Shown in pieces: positions 7,938 to 13,836 of a DNA stretch of 13,836 nt. The notes beneath the pieces are model-generated. The model saw only the letters and a list, made by a program, of their open reading frames with translations. It was not told where the DNA came from and made no database searches. This DNA comes from an uncultured Succinatimonas sp. (GTDB lineage: Bacteria; Pseudomonadota; Gammaproteobacteria; Enterobacterales; Succinivibrionaceae). Location: assembly GCF_905203285.1 (NCBI RefSeq), contig NZ_CAJKVK010000058.1:1-13836 (forward strand). Direction: 5' to 3'. How positions within the stretch are numbered: the first letter of the stretch is position 1; each line of letters opens with the position of its first letter. Both the position numbers and the translations under genes were made by a program.

Positions 7938-7990
7938 CGGTATTTCCCGTTTTACTTATGAGTGAGCGTAAAAAACGGTCGATTATACCG
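7938..7990 (-). promoter_or_regulatory. Long imperfect hairpin in the mntP-SulP gap
   Basis: Outer arms CGGTA (7938-7942) and TACCG (7986-7990) and inner arms CCGTTTTAC (7947-7955) and GTAAAAAACGG (7968-7978, with a two-base bulge) fold into one stem with an internal loop and a 12-base apical loop. The hairpin ends three bases before the SulP start codon (7933-7935) and covers its ribosome binding region. No U tract follows on the minus strand, so it does not look like a plain mntP terminator. A role in translation control, RNA processing or mRNA stability is possible. It matches no riboswitch I recognise. Confidence 0.45.
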
Positions 7991-8032
7991 AGTTATCTAT
8001 ACTGTTTTCAATAAAAGGATGTCGATTGAGCT

Positions 8033-8599
8033 TTAATTGAACACTCCATGTTCATATAAAATTGATATACCTATACCAAAAAGTACTAATGCAGCAAAAA
8101 TATTTAACCAATTATCAAGACGTTTTAGTGACGCAAGTTTTTGCCCGATTAAAAATCCGCTTGCAGAAAGGATGAAACAGACAATTCCGATGATGCCGGC
8201 GGTAAATAAAATGTTTGCCTGTAAAAGTCCTGCCGAAAGCCCAACGGCAAGAGCATCAAGTGACGTTGCTATTCCCAGGGATACCAAAGTAACGATATTT
8301 AATTTTGATTCTTTTTCCTTTTCTTCTTTTGAGAAAGCGTCCTTGAACATTTTAAAGCTGACAAGAGCAAGCAGTGTGAACGCAAGCCAGTGATCATAAG
8401 TATCAATGAGGGTACGAATTGAGCTTCCGGCTCCGAATCCTATAATCGGCATGACAAATTGAAACATGCCGAAGGTTAAACCGATTATAAAAGCGTTTTT
8501 GAGGCGTTCCGTACCGGTGATTTTTCCGTAGATGACGGCACAGGCAAAAGCGTCAGTTGATAAAGCAAGCGCGGTTAAAAAGCTTTCAATAAAATTCAT
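8033..8599 (-). CDS. mntP: Manganese efflux pump MntP
   Basis: This inner-membrane protein of 188 residues, the same size as E. coli MntP, exports Mn(II) and protects against manganese overload. It has the six-helix MntP (DUF204) topology with two related halves. The first carries LALSTDAFA with Asp16; the second carries ATSLDALAVG with Asp115. These correspond to the conserved intramembrane acidic residues of the family. A charged cytosolic loop, KEEKEKESK (91-99), separates the halves. The start ATG (8597-8599) has no good Shine-Dalgarno sequence: the bases before it are an A run. Upstream lies the yeiH terminator, so mntP needs its own promoter in 8600-8700. The best -10 there is TAGAAT on the minus strand (8638-8643) without a convincing -35. 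I see no yybP-ykoY manganese riboswitch. The SulP gene follows in the same direction. Confidence 0.95.
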   Translation of the reverse strand: MNFIESFLTALALSTDAFACAVIYGKITGTERLKNAFIIGLTFGMFQFVMPIIGFGAGSSIRTLIDTYDHWLAFTLLALVSFKMFKDAFSKEEKEKESKLNIVTLVSLGIATSLDALAVGLSAGLLQANILFTAGIIGIVCFILSASGFLIGQKLASLKRLDNWLNIFAALVLFGIGISILYEHGVFN

Positions 8600-8701
8600 T
8601 TTTTTTAGAAATTGTTTTAGGAATAGTCAGCTGTGAAATTCTAGCGTAAAAGTAATGCGGCTAAAAGATTTAACTACAGGTTTTAACAATTGCGAATTTA
8701 G

Positions 8702-8741
8702 ATAAAAAAACCTGCAGATTGTGTCGTGTCAATCTGCAGGT
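8702..8741 (-). terminator. Strong intrinsic terminator after yeiH
   Basis: This is a perfect 12-base stem, ACCTGCAGATTG (8710-8721) paired with CAATCTGCAGGT (8730-8741), with an eight-base loop. On the minus strand six T residues (plus 8709-8704) follow at once. It lies 30 bases after the yeiH stop codon and separates the LysR/yeiH unit from mntP. Confidence 0.9.
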
Positions 8742-8770
8742 AATCATCGATAATAAAAATATCGAGTCGG

Positions 8771-9847
8771 TTATGCAAAAGCCGTGAGAATCCCTTTTGT
8801 TATGAAATACCCGCCGCCAACAAGCCAAATATAAAGAAGAGCAGCAAGCATGAAAGGTTTTGAACCTGACTGTTTGAACTTATCAATACTGGTATCTGTG
8901 CCTAAGGCGGTCATGGCCATGGTCAGAAGGAAAGTGTCTATATACTCGATGGTCGAATTTAACGGAATGTCTTTGACTGTGGGAGCGTCGAATATTCCCT
9001 GTAAAAATGTATTGATGAAAATTATGGCGATAAAGCCGAAGGCAAACCAAGGGATAGTGATTTTAGTTTTTCCTTCTTTTACTCCGGATTGTTTTTGTCT
9101 TTTGCGTACCAGAATTAAAGCCATTACTACAAGAACCGGAGCAAGAAGCATTACTCGAATCATTTTAGTGATAGTCGCGGTTCCGGCTATACCAAGAGCA
9201 TCGGTCGGATCCATGGCATTACCAGCTCCCGCGACATGAGCTACTTCATGTAAAGTTGCTCCCGTATATATGGCAACCATTTGATCTGTCATGCCGTCAA
9301 GAATTCCTGCGCGATACAAAATAGGGTACAGGAACATTGAAAGAGTGCCGAAAATAACCACTGTAGAAACTGCTACCGCTGTTTTGTGACTTTCGCACTT
9401 TACAACGGGCTCCGCTCCTAAAACCGCAGCTGCGCCGCAGATTGAACTGCCTACGGAGGTCATCAGGGCGGTTTCACGATCCATTTTAATAACGCGTCCT
9501 AAAATGACGCCTAACATTATGGTTCCCACGACAATGATAAGGTCAACCATCACCGCCGGAATTCCTACTGCAGCGACATCGGTTAAAGTAAGGCGGAATC
9601 CGTAAAGAACGATGCCGGTGCGGAGAATTTGCTTGGTACAGAATTTAATTCCCGGTGTCCAAGGTTCGGGAAGCTTGCTTCTTAAGCTGTTGGCATAAAT
9701 CATTCCGAGAATGATGCCGACAATAAGAGGACTTAAGGATAGGTTTTTGATAAACGGAGTATCTGCAATGTACATTGCAGCAAATGAGAAAAGGGCGATT
9801 AAGAGGATACCGTGTGAGGTATTGGCGCGATTTCCTTTTTCAAACAT
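8771..9847 (-). CDS. yeiH: YeiH family putative sulfate exporter (UPF0324)
   Basis: This integral membrane protein of 358 residues is close to the 349 of E. coli YeiH and has about ten hydrophobic helices. Family landmarks are ILRTGIVLYGFRLT (74-87), GSSICGAAAV (133-142), YTGATLHEVAHV (194-205), TKMIRVMLL (227-235) and the late MTALGTDT block. The family is annotated as putative sulfate exporters, but transport has not been firmly shown for most members. The start is ATG 9845-9847, with a weak CGGA 10-13 bases upstream. It lies 112 bases downstream of a LysR gene on the same strand whose product resembles YeiE/CysL. That suggests the regulator controls it, perhaps in sulfur metabolism. A 24-bp dyad sits just before the start codon, and a strong terminator follows the gene. 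Confidence 0.93.
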   Translation of the reverse strand: MFEKGNRANTSHGILLIALFSFAAMYIADTPFIKNLSLSPLIVGIILGMIYANSLRSKLPEPWTPGIKFCTKQILRTGIVLYGFRLTLTDVAAVGIPAVMVDLIIVVGTIMLGVILGRVIKMDRETALMTSVGSSICGAAAVLGAEPVVKCESHKTAVAVSTVVIFGTLSMFLYPILYRAGILDGMTDQMVAIYTGATLHEVAHVAGAGNAMDPTDALGIAGTATITKMIRVMLLAPVLVVMALILVRKRQKQSGVKEGKTKITIPWFAFGFIAIIFINTFLQGIFDAPTVKDIPLNSTIEYIDTFLLTMAMTALGTDTSIDKFKQSGSKPFMLAALLYIWLVGGGYFITKGILTAFA

Positions 9848-9858
9848 CGTTATAAAAT

Positions 9859-9882
9859 CCGTAGGTTAAAATTAAGCTACGG
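9859..9882. promoter_or_regulatory. 24-bp dyad upstream of yeiH, candidate LysR operator
   Basis: The arms CCGTAG (9859-9864) and CTACGG (9877-9882) enclose the inner palindrome TTAAAATTAA (9866-9875), with a single G on each side as the only mismatch. The symmetry is therefore near-perfect about 9870.5. It ends 11 bases before the yeiH start codon on the minus strand. It fits a binding site for a dimeric regulator such as the adjacent LysR protein. It could instead fold in the mRNA as a hairpin close to the ribosome binding site. No U tract follows, so it is not a terminator. Confidence 0.5.
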
Positions 9883-9959
9883 GTAAGATACTCTCTTAAA
9901 GGAAAAACCTCTAATTGTAATTTTTTATTTGCGATAACTTTTAGTTATTAGATTAAAAC

Positions 9960-10850
9960 TTAATAGCTTTTCCAGTTGGTAATAAAAGAAATGAATTCTT
10001 GTGCCGGGTCGGAAATACGACCTTTCATACTGACAAAGCAAAGCTGACGTTTAAAGTTTATGGAATCAATGTCAATGATGCGCAGTGTTTTATCGTATAG
10101 TTCTTGTTCAATCGCCGCAATGGAAACAATCCCAATGCTGTTGCTGTTATGAATAAATCTTTTAATCGCTTCGGTACTGCCCAAGTGCATCTTAATATTC
10201 AAATCGCTTAGTTTTATTTTTTTCTGATTTAGCTCTTTTTCAATTACATCAAGAGTTCCCGAACCGTATTCACGCAGCACCAGAGGCAATTTTATAAATT
10301 CGTCTAAGGTAATTTCTTTATTTAAATTTTCGTTTTTATAACTTGTGATTACTACAAGCTCATCGTCGGTAAAGCGCTGATAGGTTAAATCAGGTGCTTT
10401 AATTACGCCTTCGACTAAACCTAAATCGATATCATTATTTTTAAGTGCCGACTCAATATTTCGGGAATTATCATTGATAAGGGAAAGTTCGATTTTAGGA
10501 AAAAGCTCATTGAATTTTGCCAGATATTTAGGAATAACATATTGCGCTATGGTTGTGCTGGCACCTAGTTTTAAGGAGCCAACATGCTCGTTGCTGATTT
10601 TATGCAGAGCATATTCAAGACGGTTGTACTGAGAAAGAATAAGCTCAGCATGCTGAAGCAAAAGGCTGCCTGCTTTGGTTAATTCTATTTTACTGCCGCT
10701 GCGGTTAAAGAGTTTTACCTTATATTCATCTTCAAGAACTCTTATATGTTTTGTCACGGCAGGCTGTGAAATACACAATTCCTGGGCTGCTTTGGTAAAG
10801 CTGTGATTTTTAGCTACGCTTTCAAAAACCTTTAATCGAAAATCAGACAT
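9960..10850 (-). CDS. LysR family transcriptional regulator, CysL/YeiE-like
   Basis: The 296-residue product has the normal LysR length. The N-terminal winged helix-turn-helix has its recognition segment at 17-36 (SFTKAAQELCISQ, then PAVTKHI). This is followed by a linker helix and a periplasmic-binding-like effector domain from about residue 91 (GSLKLGASTTIAQYVIP). Blocks REYGSGT and HLGSTEAIK match RERGSGT and ELGNSEAIK of E. coli YeiE, placing it in the YeiE/CysL/CbbR group that often governs sulfur or carbon assimilation genes. It is 112 bases upstream of yeiH on the same strand. In E. coli yeiE and yeiH are divergent, so the pairing is kept but the arrangement differs. The start is ATG 10848-10850, preceded by a weak GAAAG. 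A perfect TATAAT lies about 90 bases upstream. The effector is unknown. Confidence 0.92.
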   Translation of the reverse strand: MSDFRLKVFESVAKNHSFTKAAQELCISQPAVTKHIRVLEDEYKVKLFNRSGSKIELTKAGSLLLQHAELILSQYNRLEYALHKISNEHVGSLKLGASTTIAQYVIPKYLAKFNELFPKIELSLINDNSRNIESALKNNDIDLGLVEGVIKAPDLTYQRFTDDELVVITSYKNENLNKEITLDEFIKLPLVLREYGSGTLDVIEKELNQKKIKLSDLNIKMHLGSTEAIKRFIHNSNSIGIVSIAAIEQELYDKTLRIIDIDSINFKRQLCFVSMKGRISDPAQEFISFITNWKSY

Positions 10851-10938
10851 AATTCTTTCACCGGCAACACATGGACTTATTGTAGCATCGCATGAGTCTG
10901 ACTTAATAAGCCGTAATTACAAAATGTTATTAGAAAAC

Positions 10939-10944
10939 ATTATA
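10939..10944 (-). promoter_or_regulatory. Candidate -10 box for the LysR gene
   Basis: On the minus strand this hexamer reads TATAAT, an exact -10 match, in the 137-base gap between the phosphodiesterase stop and the LysR start. The best -35-like element, CGGACA, is 19 bases upstream, slightly too far. A second box, TACAAT, lies nearer the start codon (plus 10870-10875). No terminator for the upstream phosphodiesterase gene is evident in the gap. Confidence 0.35.
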
Positions 10945-10987
10945 TTGTTTTAAACAGAATTCTTGTCCGTTAATGAAGAGTTATGCT

Positions 10988-13237
10988 TTATAGATATTTC
11001 TCTATGAACTTTTCAAGCAATAACGGCTTGTCAAAGAAATACCCTTGAGCGATATTGCATTTGATTTTCTTTAGGAAGTTTAAATTTTGCTCGGTTTCAC
11101 AGCCTTCTGCTACCGTGTTGATGTTAAATGAGGCGGCAAGCTCGGTCATATGGCGTAGTATTTCTTCATTATATTTTTGTTTTATAGGATCTTTTTCCAT
11201 TAAAAATTCTTTATCGAATTTTAATTCGTCAATTTTAATTTGAGATAGTACGTTTAATGATGAATAACCGCTGCCAAAATCATCTAAAGCAACTTTTAAT
11301 CCGAGAAAGTGAATGTTGTTAACGCAATTTATAAGTTCGTTGATATTTTGAGCTGCAATGCTTTCTAATATTTCAACGGTTATAAGCTTAGGATCTACCC
11401 CGTTTTTATCGATGATTTTATGAATATTGGCAATATAGTCTTTTCTTAGCAAAAGATTCATGCTTTGGTTTATGGATATATTGATGTTTGTCTTAAATTT
11501 TTGCTGCAAATTTTTAACGATGACGCATATTTTCTGAAAGTTATACAGATCAAGATCTACACAGAAGCCGTTTTCTTCAAAAATATTTATAAAATCGTTG
11601 GGAAAAATAATGCTTCCGTCCGGCTGATGCCAGCGTACGACAGCTTCAGCCGCCACTACTTTGCCGCTTGATATTTCGATCTTAGGTTGGAGATAAATTT
11701 TAAATTCATCATTTTCAAGCGCTTTACGCATTTTACTTTCAATTTTTTTGATGAATTTTTCTTGTTGGTGAGTTTTGTCATCATAAGCTTCAAGTTGATG
11801 GACGTAAGATTTTTTCATTTGTTTTTGTACGAAATCAACCTTATGCAGCAAAGTTGCATCATTATCATCTGTTGTGCTTACGGCATAGGAAGCATAGAAA
11901 ACAATCGGCAGCTGAATTGAAAAATCACTTAAGTTGTTTTCAATTTTATGTACGAAATCAAAAAAGAGTTTGTTAATGTCAGTAGGCTCGGTAGGTGCGA
12001 TTAATAAATAAAACTGATCGACTCTTGTACGGCATTTATAGATGATCTCTTTAAAGTTTTTGGTAGAAACTACAATAGTTTTTAAAATTTCATTACAGAC
12101 ATCAGTACCGGCTATTTCGTTTAAGTAATGAAAATCACGGATATTAAAAGCAATTAAGGTAAATTTATTTTCTTTAAACGAAATATTGCCAAGTTCTTTT
12201 TTGAATTTAAAAATGTTATAAGCTCCGGTCAAAAGGTAAAAAGAAGCAAGTTCAAGTTGTTTGTTATAGCCCCGGCGAATGTAAATATAAAAAACGATAG
12301 CGCTTATAAGTCCGCAGATTAATAAGAACGCTAAAGTATAAATTACAGCTATTAACGAAGAATAACCGGGGGTATCTGTCAGCTTGGCAATTTCCAAAGT
12401 GATTAAAAACCAGTCGTTCACCACAATAGGATTTACGTGCATGGTGTAATCGTTGTTTAAATACTTAAAGCTAATATTGGATGGCAGCTGCTTTTGCAGG
12501 GCATCATTTAGTTTGTGTTTGATTTCATCATTTAATAATGGTGAATTGAATATATTGGCATCATCTGGATTTTGAAACAGAGAAAAAATTCCATTGGCGA
12601 CTATCTTGCCTTTTCCCGTTACTAAGACGGAATTAATTTCAGGAAAGCGCTCTGACGCCCGTAACAGGGTACGATTGAAATTAACTAAATCTTTGGCACC
12701 GCTTAAAACCGCAATGATATTGTCGTTTTCATCTCTTATAGGTACGCAGATGGTACAAAGTCTTTTGTGAGCGGATGTTGAAAAATAAGGATCCGATATT
12801 GCACTTTGGCCTTCAAACGCATGAATAATCGCTATCTGAACTTCAAGAGCTAACTGTGAAAAATGATTATTGGTATTTACTCCGCTTAAGGAAACTTGAG
12901 TACAAGATCCGTCAGGATGCCAGAAGCCGATAATATCAAAATTTGATGACTGCAAGTTGCGGTTTGGAAGCTGCAGCTTCAGCATTTCTTCATCTTTGGT
13001 AAAAATCGATAAAGTTTTAAGCGCATTCAGATCGCCTAATATTTCTCGTTTTAATGTTATGGCAATTTCATTTGACTCAGTGTGCACCATATGTGAATAG
13101 GTGCTGCTTAGATATAATTTTATTGAAGAATAGGACGTAAAAATAAGTCCTGACAATATTGCTATAGCCAGGACGGATATTATGGTGATACGACGCAATT
13201 TCTTTTTTATTTGCGTTTCATCAAAAAACATATCCAT
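10988..13237 (-). CDS. Membrane-anchored EAL-domain c-di-GMP phosphodiesterase with degenerate GGDEF domain
   Basis: This 749-residue protein is predicted to hydrolyse cyclic di-GMP. A transmembrane helix lies at 18-37. It is followed by a periplasmic Cache-type sensor region of about 250 residues, a second helix (about 294-320), a cytosolic GGDEF-like domain (about 333-485) and an EAL domain (about 500-745). The GGDEF motif is replaced by RVDQF (405-409), so no cyclase activity is expected. The EAL domain reads EAV and keeps the residues needed for catalysis: Glu531, Asn590, Glu622, Asp652 and Asp653 in DDFGSGYSSL, Lys673, Glu711 in AEGCE and Gln731 in AQGY. I chose ATG 13235-13237 because GAGGG lies eight bases upstream. 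An in-frame GTG at 13268-13270 would add 11 residues but has a poorer site. It follows pbpC by 77 bases on the same strand and may share its transcript. The sensed ligand is unknown. Confidence 0.92.
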   Translation of the reverse strand: MDMFFDETQIKKKLRRITIISVLAIAILSGLIFTSYSSIKLYLSSTYSHMVHTESNEIAITLKREILGDLNALKTLSIFTKDEEMLKLQLPNRNLQSSNFDIIGFWHPDGSCTQVSLSGVNTNNHFSQLALEVQIAIIHAFEGQSAISDPYFSTSAHKRLCTICVPIRDENDNIIAVLSGAKDLVNFNRTLLRASERFPEINSVLVTGKGKIVANGIFSLFQNPDDANIFNSPLLNDEIKHKLNDALQKQLPSNISFKYLNNDYTMHVNPIVVNDWFLITLEIAKLTDTPGYSSLIAVIYTLAFLLICGLISAIVFYIYIRRGYNKQLELASFYLLTGAYNIFKFKKELGNISFKENKFTLIAFNIRDFHYLNEIAGTDVCNEILKTIVVSTKNFKEIIYKCRTRVDQFYLLIAPTEPTDINKLFFDFVHKIENNLSDFSIQLPIVFYASYAVSTTDDNDATLLHKVDFVQKQMKKSYVHQLEAYDDKTHQQEKFIKKIESKMRKALENDEFKIYLQPKIEISSGKVVAAEAVVRWHQPDGSIIFPNDFINIFEENGFCVDLDLYNFQKICVIVKNLQQKFKTNINISINQSMNLLLRKDYIANIHKIIDKNGVDPKLITVEILESIAAQNINELINCVNNIHFLGLKVALDDFGSGYSSLNVLSQIKIDELKFDKEFLMEKDPIKQKYNEEILRHMTELAASFNINTVAEGCETEQNLNFLKKIKCNIAQGYFFDKPLLLEKFIEKYL

Positions 13238-13314
13238 AAAAAACGCCCTCTTAATTTGAGTGTAGGACACTTTTTAAGGATGTTTGCGGATATTGTGCAA
13301 AATCTAAATTTAAA

Positions 13315-13836
13315 TCACGTAAAAATTTGAATTGTGATTAGGCTTTCGGTTCCGTCGTTGTCAATTACGCATAAGTCGTAGAAACCGCTTTTATTAACTT
13401 TAAACCAAGAAGAGTCATTCTGCTCTATACCGTTTATATAAAGCGTATAAGGAGCTTGCCCTCCTTCAATAATGACATTTACGTATCCTTCATCGGTGGT
13501 TTTTATTTTGCTGTTGTTTTGGGGAAAAGTAATTTTAATCGGATGTTTTGCATAATTTTTATTGGTTTTTAACCGCTGTGATGACATGTTTTGCGTAAGA
13601 TCTTCTAAATTAGGAAGCGGCAGCGGAGATAAAGCCCCTGTAAGCGGTAAGTCTTCTTTTTTTAGCTGCTGCTGTGAAAGGGAGTCTAAAAGAGCATAAA
13701 GAATGGGGGCTGCTGCGTTATAGCCGGTTTTCGGATAGTTTGAGCTTCCGTCTGGCTTTCCTATCCAAATTCCTGCAGTGTAGCGACCGCTGCTTCCTAT
13801 GGATAGCGCATCAATGAAGTCGTAAGAAGTTCCGGT
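13315..13836 (-). CDS. pbpC: Penicillin-binding protein 1C, C-terminal part (5' end outside window)
   Basis: The last 173 codons of pbpC are present and the reading frame is open to the window edge. PBP1C is a periplasmic, membrane-anchored bifunctional glycosyltransferase/transpeptidase-type protein of peptidoglycan synthesis. The first visible residues, TGTS, are the end of the active-site KTGTS motif, with the Lys just outside. They are followed by RYTAGIWIGKPDG and NAAAPILYALLDSL, which close the transpeptidase domain. Residues from about 100 onward (HPIKITFPQNNSKI through SLITIQIFT) form the small beta-rich BiPBP_C domain typical of PBP1C, here with YINGIEQNDSSWFKV. The Met at 13585-13587 is internal to this gene. 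The stop is TGA 13315-13317. No clear terminator separates it from the phosphodiesterase gene 77 bases downstream. Confidence 0.93.
   Translation of the reverse strand, partial: TGTSYDFIDALSIGSSGRYTAGIWIGKPDGSSNYPKTGYNAAAPILYALLDSLSQQQLKKEDLPLTGALSPLPLPNLEDLTQNMSSQRLKTNKNYAKHPIKITFPQNNSKIKTTDEGYVNVIIEGGQAPYTLYINGIEQNDSSWFKVNKSGFYDLCVIDNDGTESLITIQIFT

Noticed and set aside
9934..9948. Small hairpin ATAAC/GTTAT after the LysR gene as a terminator
   Set aside because: The stem is only five pairs, and no U tract follows on the minus strand.
13238..13270. GTG start at 13270 for the phosphodiesterase
   Set aside because: ATG 13237 has GAGGG at good spacing, whereas the GTG lies in a small hairpin without a clear ribosome binding site. 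It is kept only as an alternative.
13315..13587. Stand-alone 90-residue minus-strand gene
   Set aside because: The frame continues open to the window edge with PBP1C transpeptidase sequence, so this Met is internal to pbpC.

Overview
The window looks like chromosomal DNA from an AT-rich gammaproteobacterium. The main evidence is the tRNA cluster Gly(GCC)-Cys(GCA)-Leu(UAA), which has the same order and anticodons as glyW-cysT-leuZ of E. coli. Supporting evidence is a set of genes resembling E. coli xseA, yigZ, dauA (ychM), mntP, yeiH, yeiE and pbpC. The low GC content, together with a DauA-like SulP carrier and a YeiH/LysR pair, would suit an anaerobic, host-associated member such as a Succinivibrionaceae. 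That placement is inference only. There is no sign of a prophage, insertion sequence, integron or CRISPR array, and no gene-free stretch exceeds about 160 bases.

Layout. Positions 1-242 hold three tRNAs on the plus strand, the first cut by the window edge. They are followed after 20 bases by xseA (exonuclease VII large subunit, 263-1732). Converging on it is a very large, divergent protein of 1073 residues whose C-terminus fits the TerB_C domain of tellurite/stress-response proteins (1748-4969, minus). Head-to-head with that gene, two plus-strand genes run closely spaced: a small exported protein resembling DUF1036 (5129-5539) and yigZ (5565-6197).

From 6194 to the right edge every gene is on the minus strand. 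In transcription order (right to left) they are: the truncated C-terminus of pbpC (penicillin-binding protein 1C); a membrane-anchored EAL phosphodiesterase with a degenerate GGDEF domain; a LysR regulator of the CysL/YeiE type; yeiH; mntP (manganese efflux); and a SulP anion/dicarboxylate carrier with a STAS domain. Strong minus-strand hairpin-plus-U-tract terminators follow yeiH (8702-8741) and the sulP gene (6188-6223). They define the likely units LysR/yeiH and mntP/sulP.

Functional reading. Most of the window is housekeeping: DNA repair, peptidoglycan synthesis, translation-associated YigZ, and ion/organic acid transport. The LysR-yeiH pair is probably a regulator with its target transporter, and a dyad just upstream of yeiH is a candidate operator. 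The least explained items are the giant TerB_C-type protein, the secreted DUF1036-like protein beside yigZ, the structured leader of the SulP gene, and the SD-less tRNA-xseA junction. No convincing new multi-gene system is visible. The TerB_C-type protein is the best candidate for undescribed biology here.
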